This document shows positions 1-9,054 of a stretch of DNA of 64,000 nucleotides, one piece after another (the stretch's first letter is position 1; each line of letters opens with the position of its first letter). This DNA comes from Dictyobacter kobayashii (GTDB lineage Bacteria; Chloroflexota; Ktedonobacteria; Ktedonobacterales; Ktedonobacteraceae), in the NCBI RefSeq assembly GCF_003967555.1, contig NZ_BIFS01000001.1:1674001-1738000 (forward strand), given 5' to 3'. The notes under the pieces are model-generated. The model ran no database searches. It was not told the DNA's origin and was given only the letters and a program-made list of their open reading frames with translations. Both the position numbers and the translations under genes were made by a program.

Positions 1-791
1 GCGACATACGCATGTAATACGCATGTCATAAATAATCCGCTACATGATAGAGACATTTGTGGTAGTCAGCCGCGCTGTCCTGCGCTGCCAGCAAATGTAC
101 ATGCAGATGTAGCCAGTTCTTAGAGTAGCATAAACCAGGACAGTATTCCAGTGAGTATTATATATACAGGGCTTTTTCATGTTCGTCCAGAGATGACAGG
201 GAGATCACGAGCAAGCGCTACGATGTCTATTCTTGCATGTGTGGAGTGTGTTTGGTGGGCGGCCGCGGCCACCCACCAAACACACTCCACACATGCCCAA
301 CTCGGCGCTGCAGGCGCCAAAGAGGAAAAGTAAAAGCCCTGATTATACATATATCTAGCTTGATTTATCAGGGTATTTATGATACGCTGATAACATATCC
401 GATCTAAAGGAGCGCCAGAAGCCATATGCGAATATCAAAGATATTTCATCCAGTTAAGGTTTTCGATCTCCCACTGGGAACCTATCTATAAGTGCGCCCT
501 GAAATCGCCGCCTGCTTGTAGTGTCTGCTCTCGCTCTTCGCTATTTGATTAGAGCAAGCCTTCCACTTACTTAGACTGCATAACCACGGGTGCACGCTGA
601 CCTGTGGCATTTTTATGCTCATTATTATGACTCATCAAAGCCATAGGTCTGCCGGTCTCCTGACCACCTCATGTTTGTTCACCTCGTGGTTCTGTACGCA
701 GTAATTATGGCTGCCTACCGTTTGATTGACTACTATCAGCGGAAAGTTCACGAGGTTTCTGATAGCATCGCTTTGATGAAAGGATTCTCTC
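1..791. other. Left-edge intergenic region
   Basis: No convincing gene is visible in the first 790 bases: the open frames here are short, lack ribosome-binding sites and overlap a palindrome. The stretch holds the long palindrome at 235-296 with a flanking outer inverted repeat, and presumably the promoter of the downstream ABC exporter genes. Confidence 0.6.
158..354. repeat. Composite palindromic repeat with a 25-bp stem hairpin
   Basis: The core is a hairpin with perfect 25-bp arms at 235-259 and 272-296; the spacer itself contains GGCC-GC-GGCC, so the whole can fold almost to the tip. An outer, less perfect inverted repeat flanks it (158-176 against 332-354, sharing CAGGGCTTTT plus TA-rich sequence). 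This nesting of an outer repeat around a long hairpin resembles the elements at 4327-4585 and 37781-38040, although the sequence is not obviously the same. A transposon terminus is not seen. Function unknown. Confidence 0.75.
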
Positions 792-2546
792 ATGGGCGCT
801 ATGCTCAAGCATTCATTTACCTATCGGGAGTTATTGGCCCGCTACCTGCGACCACAATGGCAACGTGTCTGCTGGATGGGGCTGCTGCTGTTAGCTAGCA
901 TTACGCTACAACTGGTCAACCCGCAGATTTTAAGACAGTTTATAGATAATGCGTTGCAAGGAAGCAATACTAACTCATTGATGCTGGCCGGGGCACTCTT
1001 TATCGGCCTCTCGCTGCTCAACCAATTGTTGGCGGTGATCAATACCTATGTTAGCGAAAATGTGGCCTGGACCGCCACCAATCAACTGCGAACCGATCTG
1101 GTCAGCCATTGTTTACAACTGGATATGGCATTCCATAAAGCTCGTACTGCGGGCGAGTTGATTGAGCGCATTGATGGCGATGTTAATACGCTGGCGAACT
1201 TCTTCTCTCAGGCCATCATCAAACTGCTCGGCAATGGTTTGTTGATTGTGGGTGTCTTACTCCTGCTGTTCACCGAGCAGTGGCAGGTCGGCATCGCAAT
1301 CAGCATCTTTGCGCTCGGTGGGCTGTTTATCTTGATTCGCCTGCGCAACATTGCCGTTCCATACTGGATGAAAACACGCGAGAAGGATGCTGAGTTCTTT
1401 GGCTTTCTGGGCGAACAATTGGCGGGTACCGCCGACGTGCGCGCCAACGGGGCCACTGGCTATGTGATGCGTCGCTTCTACCTGCTCTTACGCAGCTGGT
1501 TGCCCATTCATATGCGCGCCAACCTGGCCTCCTATGCGACCTGGAGCAGCACCTTGCTGCTCTTCGGATTTGGCAATGCGCTGGCACTGGGTATCTCTAC
1601 CTACCTCTGGAGCAGGCACGAAATTTCGCCCGGGACCGTCTACCTGATCTTCTACTATACAAACCTGCTCAGCGCGCCGATGGAGCAGATACGTACCCAG
1701 CTTCAACAATTGCAGGAGGCTAGCGCTGGCATTGAGCGTATCCGCCAGCTCTTGCAGGCTCAACCAACGATTCTGGATGGAGATGGAGCAGAGCTGCCAG
1801 CGGGAGCGCTGGCGCTGGAGATCAACGATATCACATTTGGCTACAATGCGGACGAACCCGTCTTGCAAAACCTCTCGCTACAACTGGCAGCCGGTCGCGT
1901 GCTGGGCATATTGGGGCGCACTGGCAGTGGCAAGACCACGCTGGCGCGCTTGCTACTACGCTTATATGATGTCCAGCAAGGCGAGATCTTGCTTGGGGGA
2001 GTGCCCCTGCGCCAGACACGGCTAAGAGGGCTGCGCCAGCACATTGGGATGGTAACCCAGGATGTACAACTCTTTCACGCCAGCGTACGCGATAACCTGA
2101 CCTACTTTGATCGCGCTATTGATGATACCCACATCCTTAAAGTACTCACCGAGTTAGGTTTGGCCAGCTGGTATCAAAGTTTGCCCGCGGGTTTAGATAC
2201 CATCCTGGGCTCGGACGGCGAGGGCCTATCCGCAGGTGAAGCCCAATTGCTGGCCTTTAGTCGCGTCTTCCTGAGCAATCCCGGGCTCATCATCATGGAT
2301 GAGGCCTCATCGCGCCTGGACCCCGCGACCGAACAGCTCATAGAGAAGGCTGTCGATACGCTGCTGCACGAGCGCACAGGCATCATCATTGCTCATCGCC
2401 TGAGCACCATTCAGCGCGCCGATGATATTTTGATCATCGAAGATGGGCACCTGCTGGAATATGGGCCGCGCGCCCAACTGGCGAATAATCCACATTCACG
2501 TTTTTATCGACTCCTGCAAACTGGCTTAGAAGAGGTGCTGGCATGA
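792..2546 (+). CDS. ABC exporter subunit (membrane domain fused to ATPase), consensus-site half
   Basis: A 584-residue half-transporter: a six-helix type I exporter membrane domain (about residues 20-310) followed by a nucleotide-binding domain. Visible motifs are Walker [10 protein letters not shown] (375-383), Q-loop Q423, signature LSAGEAQ (479-485), Walker B LIIMDE with the catalytic Glu at 504, and H-loop His535. The signature is non-canonical (LSAGE rather than LSGGQ). The next gene overlaps by four bases (ATGA) and has the complementary defect, so the two probably form a heterodimer exporting an unknown lipid, peptide or drug across the cytoplasmic membrane. Start chosen at 792, with AAAGGA upstream. 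Confidence 0.92.
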   Translation: MGAMLKHSFTYRELLARYLRPQWQRVCWMGLLLLASITLQLVNPQILRQFIDNALQGSNTNSLMLAGALFIGLSLLNQLLAVINTYVSENVAWTATNQLRTDLVSHCLQLDMAFHKARTAGELIERIDGDVNTLANFFSQAIIKLLGNGLLIVGVLLLLFTEQWQVGIAISIFALGGLFILIRLRNIAVPYWMKTREKDAEFFGFLGEQLAGTADVRANGATGYVMRRFYLLLRSWLPIHMRANLASYATWSSTLLLFGFGNALALGISTYLWSRHEISPGTVYLIFYYTNLLSAPMEQIRTQLQQLQEASAGIERIRQLLQAQPTILDGDGAELPAGALALEINDITFGYNADEPVLQNLSLQLAAGRVLGILGRTGSGKTTLARLLLRLYDVQQGEILLGGVPLRQTRLRGLRQHIGMVTQDVQLFHASVRDNLTYFDRAIDDTHILKVLTELGLASWYQSLPAGLDTILGSDGEGLSAGEAQLLAFSRVFLSNPGLIIMDEASSRLDPATEQLIEKAVDTLLHERTGIIIAHRLSTIQRADDILIIEDGHLLEYGPRAQLANNPHSRFYRLLQTGLEEVLA

Positions 2547-4303
2547 AAACCTATCGCTATCTCTGGCGCTTATTCCGCTATCGGCCCTTGCTCTACGCGC
2601 TCAACGCCTTAATCTGGGCCGCCATTCACATTTTTCCATTGGTGCCAGGCCTGCTGGCGCAACAATTCTTTAACATGCTTGAGCACACGACACACCTTTC
2701 CAACGGCTTCTGGCTGATCATTATGCTGCTGGTAGTCACCGAGCTTGGCCGGGTAGTCCTGATCCTTTTCGGTGGTGCCGTGGATACATTGCACCGCTTC
2801 AGTATGAATGGCCTGTTGCGCCACAATATGCTGGCACGTATCCTGGAGCGGCCCGGTGCCCATGCGGTCCCGGGTTCACCAGGGGAAGCGATCAGCAGCT
2901 TTCGCGATGATGCCCGCCAGGCCGAAGACGCGGTTAGCTGGACACTGGATAGCATCGGGGAGCTCATTTTTTCGCTGATCGCTATCATTATCCTGTTCAG
3001 AATCAGCATCACTATCACGCTGTTTGTCTTTGTGCCGCTGGTCTGCGTGGTCGCGATCGCCCAGGCGATGCACACACGACTGGAAAAATACCGCAAAGCC
3101 AGTCGACAGGCTACCGGAGATGTGACCAGCGCCATCGGAGAAATATTCAGTAGTGTGCAGGGCATCAAGGTCGCGGCCGCCGAGCCACAGGTCGTACAAC
3201 ACTTTCAGGGCCTGAATGAAAAGCGCCGTCTCACCATGCTTAAAGACCGCGTGCTTGAACAGTCGCTGGATTCCATCTTCGGCAATACAGTCGGCTTAGG
3301 GACCGGTTTGATCTTGATTCTAGCCGCCCAGGCGCTGCATAGCCAGCAGTTAGGGATTGGCGATCTGGCCCTCTTCATCTACTACCTTACCTTCGTGACC
3401 GAGTTTACCCAGTTCTTTGGCAATTTCCTGGCCCATTATGCACAGACCGGCGTAGCCTTTCAACGCATGGATGCGCTGCTTCAAGGTGCGCCACCCGAGC
3501 AACTGGTCGCCCACCATCCACTCTACTTGAGTGGTCAACTGGCAATAGCCACAGAGATCATGCCAACGGAGCATAGTCAGCTCACCAATCTGCAGGTAGT
3601 CGGGCTCAACTATCACTATCCCGATAGCGAGCGTGGCCTGACTAACATTAGCTTTCAACTGCAGCAAGGCTCGCTGACCGTGATTACGGGACGCATTGCC
3701 TCCGGTAAGACCACGCTCCTGCAGGTGCTACTGGGCTTGCTACCAAAAGATAGCGGCAGCGTGTACTGGAATGGCGAACAGGTAGAGGATGCGGCCAACT
3801 TCTTTGTGCCGCCACACAGTGCCTATACGGCACAGATACCACGGCTCTTCAGCGCGACCCTACAAGAAAATATCTTGCTCGACCAACCGGCCAATCCAGA
3901 ACGGCTGAACAGAGCCCTACATACGGCAGTGATGGAGCAAGATATCGCGACACTGGAGAAAGGGATGGAAACAATGATTGGCACGCGTGGTGTAAAGCTC
4001 TCAGGGGGACAGATCCAGCGGACAGCTGCCGCCCGTATGTTTGCCCGCCCGGCCTCGCTGCTGGTCTTTGACGATCTCTCCAGCGCCCTGGATGTAGAGA
4101 CTGAACACCAGCTGTGGGAACGACTGTTCAATACCCAATCACAAACCTACCTGGTCGTTTCCCATCGCAAAACCGTCTTACAGCGCGCCGACCAGATCAT
4201 CGTGCTCAAGGAGGGGCAGATAGAGGCCATTGGCACACTTGGCGAGCTACTACAAAACAGCGAAGAGATGCGCTACCTCTGGTATGGCAGCAACAATGAA
4301 TAG
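2543..4303 (+). CDS. ABC exporter subunit, partner with degenerate Walker B
   Basis: A 586-residue half-transporter translationally coupled to the preceding one. Membrane helices fill about residues 15-300. The ATPase has Walker [10 protein letters not shown] (383-391), a canonical LSGGQ signature (486-490), Walker B LLVFDD in which Asp511 replaces the usual catalytic Glu, and H-loop His541. In a head-to-tail dimer this LSGGQ would complete the site containing the partner's intact Glu504, while this subunit's Walker B would face the partner's odd LSAGE signature. That gives one consensus and one degenerate ATP site, the arrangement known for heterodimeric exporters such as TM287/288. Substrate cannot be told from sequence. 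Confidence 0.92.
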   Translation: MKTYRYLWRLFRYRPLLYALNALIWAAIHIFPLVPGLLAQQFFNMLEHTTHLSNGFWLIIMLLVVTELGRVVLILFGGAVDTLHRFSMNGLLRHNMLARILERPGAHAVPGSPGEAISSFRDDARQAEDAVSWTLDSIGELIFSLIAIIILFRISITITLFVFVPLVCVVAIAQAMHTRLEKYRKASRQATGDVTSAIGEIFSSVQGIKVAAAEPQVVQHFQGLNEKRRLTMLKDRVLEQSLDSIFGNTVGLGTGLILILAAQALHSQQLGIGDLALFIYYLTFVTEFTQFFGNFLAHYAQTGVAFQRMDALLQGAPPEQLVAHHPLYLSGQLAIATEIMPTEHSQLTNLQVVGLNYHYPDSERGLTNISFQLQQGSLTVITGRIASGKTTLLQVLLGLLPKDSGSVYWNGEQVEDAANFFVPPHSAYTAQIPRLFSATLQENILLDQPANPERLNRALHTAVMEQDIATLEKGMETMIGTRGVKLSGGQIQRTAAARMFARPASLLVFDDLSSALDVETEHQLWERLFNTQSQTYLVVSHRKTVLQRADQIIVLKEGQIEAIGTLGELLQNSEEMRYLWYGSNNE

Positions 4304-4326
4304 CATTGTGATCTGACTCCCATCAT

Positions 4327-4585
4327 CATGGGAAGCGTGCCGCTCTTGTGTGGACGTGCGCTACGCGCCCGCGCTGGTTTTATTATATGGTGCAAATGTG
4401 CACTGAGCGCACATTTGCACCATATAATAAATATGACTCTATTAATTTTTGTAGTGAGTTGCACTCTATAGATATGGCTTCCATTGGTTTTTATAGTGAG
4501 TTGCAGCAAATATGCGGATCACATTTGCTGCAACTCACTATAAAAACCAGCGCGGGCGCTGCGCACCCGCACGCACGCAAATGCA
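4327..4585. repeat. Family A palindromic element, copy 1 (two inner hairpins in an outer stem)
   Basis: It fills the gap between the exporter genes and the next gene. The outer inverted repeat pairs about 4356-4379 with 4541-4573 (shared core GCGCCCGCGCTGG). Inside lie two separate perfect hairpins: arms 4380-4401/4409-4430 (22 bp, 7-nt loop) and 4486-4511/4523-4548 (26 bp, 11-nt loop). The left edge is clearly related to the left edge of the element at 37781-38040 (both contain GGACGTGCGCT followed by GCGCGCCCG or close variants), but the inner hairpin sequences are unrelated between the copies. Predicted fold: a three-way junction. Confidence 0.8.
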
Positions 4586-4735
4586 ATTGAAGTTTTTTGA
4601 CATTTACACAGGAGAAGTGTTACTTTTTAAGGGTTAACTGAAAGGTAAATTACCTGGATGGCTGGCAAACAACGTTTGATGCATGAAAAATAACAGATGC
4701 TTCCGTGCTAACATCTTCATAAAGGAGAAATATAT

Positions 4736-5383
4736 ATGTGGCCATTTGATAATAACCAACAACATGTATATCAACAATACGCACAGGCCTATGATACAGG
4801 CAACTTCGATGCCCTTGATCCCATGCAGGCAATCAACCATTTACGCCAGTTCATTCTGGGCGCACCACCTGAGATGCAGCAGAATATCTATCAGCAACAC
4901 TTTGAGCAGATGCCTTATGAACAGCGGGCCCTGCTGGCGCAGCAGATACCGCCACAATATGGCGCCAATCCGAATGATACCTGGTCGATGTCTCAGGGAC
5001 TCATGCGCATGGGCCAGGAGCAGCCCCATCTGCTTCAACGCATCTTTAGCCATCCACTCCTACTGGGGAGCGCTGTGGTTTTAACGGGCCTGGTCGCGAA
5101 ACATATGCTGGCACATCATCAACAGTACCAGGGTGGCGGCAATCAACAATATTATAACAATGGCTTCCAGCAGCAACAGCCATATGGTTATCAGCAGCCT
5201 TACAGCAATCAACAGGGCTACCAGGACCAACAGTATATGCAACAGGAACTACGGCAGGAGCGCAGCCGCGAACAGGAATTGCGCCGCGAGTTGCGGCAGG
5301 AAGAACGAGAGATCGAACGCATGGAAGGTGATGGGTACCAGAATCCAGAACACCATCACCACCATCACCGCGAAGAATACTAA
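4736..5383 (+). CDS. Q/N/Y-rich membrane protein with coiled coil and C-terminal His run
   Basis: A 215-residue protein of unknown function, preceded by a strong site AAAGGAGAAATATAT. An N-terminal helical Gln-rich region (1-100) precedes one likely membrane segment (about 105-122, LLLGSAVVLTGLVA). A low-complexity stretch dominated by Gln, Tyr, Asn and Gly follows (about 125-165), then a charged heptad-like region rich in RQE/REL (168-195), and finally six consecutive histidines before REEY. The composition resembles prion-like or scaffolding segments, and the His run could bind metal. The gene is monocistronic: a strong terminator lies 30 bases downstream. No family was recognised. Confidence 0.8.
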   Translation: MWPFDNNQQHVYQQYAQAYDTGNFDALDPMQAINHLRQFILGAPPEMQQNIYQQHFEQMPYEQRALLAQQIPPQYGANPNDTWSMSQGLMRMGQEQPHLLQRIFSHPLLLGSAVVLTGLVAKHMLAHHQQYQGGGNQQYYNNGFQQQQPYGYQQPYSNQQGYQDQQYMQQELRQERSREQELRRELRQEEREIERMEGDGYQNPEHHHHHHREEY

Positions 5384-5412
5384 CACTCATCTTCGTCCTC
5401 CCCCACGAACTG

Positions 5413-5452
5413 GCCTCTTGCCTGGGATAAACCCATGCAAGAGGCTTTTTTT
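5413..5452 (+). terminator. Rho-independent terminator
   Basis: Perfect 9-bp stem GCCTCTTGC/GCAAGAGGC (5413-5421 and 5437-5445) followed directly by seven T residues. It ends the gene at 4736-5383 and isolates it from the omega RNA/IscB unit. Confidence 0.9.
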
Positions 5453-5539
5453 CCCCGGCCTCCTACAAGCAGTAGAGGCCAGCGCGGAGGTATGCTATAC
5501 TCGGGAAGAGCAAATCGCTATCACCACGATAGTTCCTAA

Positions 5540-5760
5540 AATCTAGCGAATCCTTGATTCGTCAGGTCATGGGGCTACCAGCGGGTCACTACTTCGGCAG
5601 ACAGCAGTTCGATGAGTGTATCACACCTTGGGGTCTGGTTCCAGCCTCAAGCCCTGTGGAGATACATTAAGGGTACGTGAAAACTGAATGTGTGTATCTC
5701 ATGACAACCTCATTGAACCCCCGCGAGGAGCATCTTACTCTGAAAGGAGAACCTAACGTT
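5540..5760 (+). ncRNA. Putative omega RNA (HEARO-type) of the IscB system
   Basis: About 220 bases directly upstream of iscB are non-coding but strongly structured, in the position where IscB guide RNAs are encoded. GGGGCT near 5574 can pair with AGCCCT near 5650. GAGATAC near 5660 can pair with GTATCTC (about 5694-5700). A G-rich segment near 5628-5638 (CTTGGGGTCTGG) is typical in style of HEARO scaffolds. The guide itself would be the variable sequence just upstream of the scaffold, roughly 5515-5550, and cannot be fixed by eye. The reading frame of iscB is open into this region, but those codons are more likely RNA than protein. A covariance search with the HEARO family would confirm the limits. 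Confidence 0.75.
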
Positions 5761-7017
5761 ATGTCTGATGTTTTCGTGTATGTCGTCAACCAGAATGGCA
5801 AGCCATTGATGCCCTGTACGCCTGCCAAAGCGCGGAAGCTGTTACGTGACCAGCGAGCAACGGTGCTCAAACGCACGCCGTTCACGATCAAATTGCTTTG
5901 GGACTGTGAGGAACACGTCCAAGACATCACGGTTGGCATCGATAAGGGGAGCCATGTAACAGGCTTTTCCTGTGTCGGCAATGGGCAAGTGCTCTTGTCC
6001 GGTGAGATCCATCACCGTCTGGATGTCAAAGAGAAGATGGATGGCAGACGTCTCCATCGGCGCAGTCGGCGCAACCGCCTCTGGTATCGCCCGGCCCGCT
6101 TCAGCAACCGGGGGGCCAGCAAACGAAGTGGCCGTCTCCCTCCAAGCATCAAGACGAATGTTGAGGAAATCATCCGCGTGATCCGGCGGCTTCCACTACC
6201 GATCTCAGACATCGTCATAGAAGATGTGCAGGTGGATATTGCCCGCATCAACGACCCGACGCTTGCTGGTAGCCGCTATCAAGACCCAACCAGGCTCGAT
6301 GAGAATGTGCGGATGGCCTGCCTGATGCGCGATGGCTATCAGTGCCAGCACTGCAAGAAAAAGCAGGTGCGTCTCGAAGCGCATCACATCCAATTTCGGG
6401 AGCATGGCGGGAAAGATACGCTGGCCAATGTGCTGACGCTGTGCGACGACTGCCACCACCAGGTGCATCAGGGAAAAATACAGATTCACGTGATCGGAGT
6501 CGGCGGTCATCTCGACCAGATTGCGCAGCGCACCATGCAGGGGAAGAACCATCTCTACGCCACTCTTGGCGCAAGGACGCCGCTCTCGATGCTGTACGGC
6601 TACCAGACGGCCACATGGCGCAAGGCACAAGATCTTCCCAAAGAGCATGATGTGGATGCTCTGTGCTTGGCCACGTATGCGACCGGAGAACTGGTCCCCT
6701 ATCAGCGGGAGCGTTTCTTTTCCATCCGTTTTCGTCCTCGCCAGACACGTCGGCAGTATCTCGATGTGCCGCAAAAGGGGAAAGGGCGAGTCAAATATCA
6801 GGTGAATGAGCAACTCGGTGGCTTTCACAAAGGGGATATCGTGCGCGTGAAAGGCCGCTTTGTGAAGCAGATTAACTCGATCTACGCCAATGGCTACCTG
6901 GCCTTTCCTCGCGTGAAAGGGGAACCCGCGACAGCTCGCCCCAAAGATTGTTGCCTCCTTGAACGAGGAAGGACTATCATTTGGGAGCGGAATCCTCGTC
7001 AAGATCGTCAAACATAA
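5761..7017 (+). CDS. iscB: IscB, RNA-guided nuclease of IS200/IS605-type elements
   Basis: A 418-residue IscB: N-terminal PLMP domain (N-x-N-G-K-PLMP around residues 10-18), RuvC-I with Asp61 in VGIDKGS, Arg-rich bridge-helix region (95-112, RRLHRRSRRNR), RuvC-II with Glu154 in IVIED, an inserted HNH domain with zinc pairs CQHC (195-198) and CDDC (228-231) around the EAHH motif (His208/His209), and RuvC-III EHDVDA (295-300). Positions of Asp61 and the HNH histidine fit characterised IscB proteins. The enzyme is expected to bind the upstream omega RNA and cut DNA matching its guide. Start chosen at 5761 (AAAGGAG upstream, homology begins here). No TnpA is adjacent. All catalytic residues appear intact. 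Confidence 0.93.
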   Translation: MSDVFVYVVNQNGKPLMPCTPAKARKLLRDQRATVLKRTPFTIKLLWDCEEHVQDITVGIDKGSHVTGFSCVGNGQVLLSGEIHHRLDVKEKMDGRRLHRRSRRNRLWYRPARFSNRGASKRSGRLPPSIKTNVEEIIRVIRRLPLPISDIVIEDVQVDIARINDPTLAGSRYQDPTRLDENVRMACLMRDGYQCQHCKKKQVRLEAHHIQFREHGGKDTLANVLTLCDDCHHQVHQGKIQIHVIGVGGHLDQIAQRTMQGKNHLYATLGARTPLSMLYGYQTATWRKAQDLPKEHDVDALCLATYATGELVPYQRERFFSIRFRPRQTRRQYLDVPQKGKGRVKYQVNEQLGGFHKGDIVRVKGRFVKQINSIYANGYLAFPRVKGEPATARPKDCCLLERGRTIIWERNPRQDRQT

Positions 7018-7033
7018 TCAAGAGTTCGCTATA

Positions 7034-7055
7034 GTTCTTAAAGAACGTTTATAAT
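7034..7055 (+). promoter_or_regulatory. Likely promoter of rlmB with overlapping dyad
   Basis: TATAAT at 7050-7055 lies 15 bases upstream of the rlmB ATG region. A perfect dyad GTTCTT-A-AAGAAC (7034-7046) sits in the spacer. No good -35 hexamer is seen, so this is tentative. The site lies at the right flank of the IscB unit. Confidence 0.35.
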
Positions 7056-7070
7056 ACATAAAGAGGTGCT

Positions 7071-7823
7071 ATGCCCGAATATATATGGGGTCGTAACCCC
7101 ATTTCAGAGACATTACAGGCCGGCCGCCGTGTCCAACGTCTGCTACTCGCAGAAGGAGTACGCGAAGCCCCAGCCATCGCCGCCATCTTAAAAGAGGCCA
7201 ATCGCCGCCAGGTCCCGGTCGAGATCGTACCACGGCATCGTCTGGACCAGATCAGCCATGGAGCGGTCCATCAAGGCTGCATCGCTCAGGTAGAGGAGCG
7301 CACCTACGCCAGTGCCGACGATATCCTGGCCCACGCCGCGCAGAAACAAGAAGCCCCCTTTATTTTGATCCTGGATGCGATTCAGGATGTGAACAATCTG
7401 GGCTCCCTGTTGCGTACAGCGGAGGCAGCCGGCGTGCATGGCGTGATCATTCCAGAACACAGGGCAGCTGAAGTCAGTGCCACAGTGGTCAAAACCTCGG
7501 CTGGCGCCACCGAACATATCTTGATCGCGCAAGAGACCAACCTGACGCGTGTCATCGATCTGCTCAAAAAGGAGAATGTCTGGGTCGTAGGCCTGGCTGG
7601 CGAAGGGAAGACACTCTATACGCAGGCCAATTTAACTGGATCGCTGGCCATCGTGGTTGGCAATGAGGGCAAGGGATTGAGCCGTCTGGTGCGTGAACAT
7701 TGCGATGTTCTCGTCAAGCTGCCAATGTTCGGACAGGTCAATTCGCTCAATGCAGCCGTTGCTGGAAGCATTACCCTTTATGAAGCATTACGTCAACGCG
7801 CGGCCCAGAACGGAAAAAAGTAA
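7071..7823 (+). CDS. rlmB: 23S rRNA 2'-O-methyltransferase, RlmB/TrmH family
   Basis: A 250-residue SPOUT methyltransferase. An N-terminal substrate-binding domain (1-80, starting with the characteristic YIWGRNPISETL) precedes the knotted catalytic domain with motif 1 DVNNLGSLLRTA (106-117), motif 2 VVGNEGKGLSRL (195-206) and motif 3 LPMFGQVNSLNAAVAGSI (217-234). The family member RlmB methylates the ribose of G2251 in 23S rRNA using S-adenosylmethionine; close relatives act on tRNA or other rRNA positions, so the exact target is inferred. AAAGAGG lies upstream of the ATG. It is separated from iscB by 53 bases and appears independently transcribed. Confidence 0.88.
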   Translation: MPEYIWGRNPISETLQAGRRVQRLLLAEGVREAPAIAAILKEANRRQVPVEIVPRHRLDQISHGAVHQGCIAQVEERTYASADDILAHAAQKQEAPFILILDAIQDVNNLGSLLRTAEAAGVHGVIIPEHRAAEVSATVVKTSAGATEHILIAQETNLTRVIDLLKKENVWVVGLAGEGKTLYTQANLTGSLAIVVGNEGKGLSRLVREHCDVLVKLPMFGQVNSLNAAVAGSITLYEALRQRAAQNGKK

Positions 7824-7952
7824 GGCACAACACAGAACCCATACCAACAAGGGAAATATAGACGTATAGATTAAAAAGGACTTATCTCGTTACGCCACTT
7901 CATCCAACAACGTCTATTTTAATACAATGTTGTGTTATCAGGAGTAATTCTA

Positions 7953-8924
7953 GTGTTCAAAACTTTTATTAGATATCTGGGTGTCTTATGCTGTGGCATC
8001 GTCGGGCTTGCGTTCCTTACCCTTATCTACACGCAACCAACGGCATTTGCCAGCCCCCGCATTGCGCAGGATCCGACACCAACCGCAACGCCATCATATA
8101 ATCCTACCTTAAATATTGCCTTGCCCACCGGAGGAAACCTGGCCGGGCAGCCAGGGACGGTAATCCAGTTAACTGGCGCTGGCTTTCCTCCTAATAGCGA
8201 TGTAACATTCTCTATCGCGACAGACCCCAACCAGTGTAATACTGGCAATGGAGGTGTCGCGGCCCTGCAGCCACAACAGCCTGCTAAATCCGATGCGAAT
8301 GGCGGCTTTATGGTCCAGGCCAGCTGGCCTGCCGGTGCGAACCAGCCCAATACCAAATACTATGTCTGCGCCAACGCGACCAGTGTCAATGTCGCAGCTG
8401 CCAACACACCATTCACAGTGACGGGACAGCCAACAGCAGCCTCATCCAACCAGACCGTCAATGCAGGTGATAAGGTAACCATTACCGGCCAGAACTGGCT
8501 ACCCCAGCAAGGATTGAATGTGTCCATTACGGCTGGCCAGGGCGGTACCACTATCGTGAGTGGCCAGGTCACACCGGACGTGAATGGTACTTTTACGCTT
8601 GACCTGACTATTCCAGCAGGGACCACGGCAGGCAACTATGGCATTAGCGTTGTAGGCCAGACCAATCCCAATTTGAAGACATATGTAGATAACGCCATCA
8701 CTGTCAACGCACAGGCAACACCTACCGCGCAGGCTACGGCCACCCCTACAGCTACCGCAACCCCCAACCCCACACCAACACCGACACCGACCAATAACAA
8801 CAACGGGGGCGGCTCTGGTGGAGGTCCCAACTTTACCTGGCTCATCTTTTTACTGGGTGGAATCGGCATTGTGCTAGTCATCATCGGCCTGACAATGTAT
8901 CTCTCAAATTCCCATAGTAGCTAG
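7953..8924 (+). CDS. Exported membrane-anchored protein with Ig-like repeats
   Basis: A protein of about 323 residues with an N-terminal signal/anchor (IRYLGVLCCGIVGLAFLTLI), two related all-beta repeats (beginning GQPGTVIQLTGAGFPP and AGDKVTITGQNWLPQ, reminiscent of IPT/TIG or bacterial Ig-like folds), a Pro/Thr-rich linker (TPTATATPNPTPTPTPT) and a C-terminal membrane helix (TWLIFLLGGIGIVLVIIGL). The repeats are expected outside the cell. Start: GTG at 7953 with AGGAG eight bases upstream is preferred over GTG at 7932. No enzymatic motif is seen; an adhesive or structural surface role is only a guess. Confidence 0.75.
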   Translation: MFKTFIRYLGVLCCGIVGLAFLTLIYTQPTAFASPRIAQDPTPTATPSYNPTLNIALPTGGNLAGQPGTVIQLTGAGFPPNSDVTFSIATDPNQCNTGNGGVAALQPQQPAKSDANGGFMVQASWPAGANQPNTKYYVCANATSVNVAAANTPFTVTGQPTAASSNQTVNAGDKVTITGQNWLPQQGLNVSITAGQGGTTIVSGQVTPDVNGTFTLDLTIPAGTTAGNYGISVVGQTNPNLKTYVDNAITVNAQATPTAQATATPTATATPNPTPTPTPTNNNNGGGSGGGPNFTWLIFLLGGIGIVLVIIGLTMYLSNSHSS

Positions 8925-8944
8925 GTTAGCTTCCTCAAGACATA

Positions 8945-8980
8945 AAGAAAGAGAGCGCGATCGATCGTGCTCTCTTTCTT
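8945..8980. terminator. Intrinsic terminator-like hairpin between convergent genes
   Basis: A perfect 12-bp stem, AAGAAAGAGAGC/GCTCTCTTTCTT, lies just after the surface-protein gene. The T-run is interrupted, so termination strength is uncertain. Confidence 0.7.
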
Positions 8981-9003
8981 GTTTAAAAGTATGTGGTGTG
9001 CAG

Positions 9004-9031
9004 TGTGGTGGCGGCCGCGGCCGCCACCACA
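9004..9031. repeat. Perfect 28-bp palindrome
   Basis: Exactly self-complementary with no loop: TGTGGTGGCGGCCG followed by its reverse complement. Its GC core (CGGCCGCGGCC) also occurs at the centre of the palindrome at 235-296. It lies between the terminator above and dprE2. Confidence 0.8.
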
Positions 9032-9054
9032 TAGAAAAAACAGCATAGGCTCTC

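Noticed and set aside
4327..4585. CRISPR array
   Set aside because: The repeats are inverted and nested, not regularly spaced direct repeats; no cas genes nearby.
5353..5370. Six-histidine run as a cloning-vector tag
   Set aside because: It is followed by further native codons (REEY) and lies in an ordinary chromosomal context with its own terminator.
5677..5760. N-terminal extension of IscB
   Set aside because: The frame is open, but this is the omega RNA region, homology starts at 5761 and a good ribosome-binding site lies just before that ATG.
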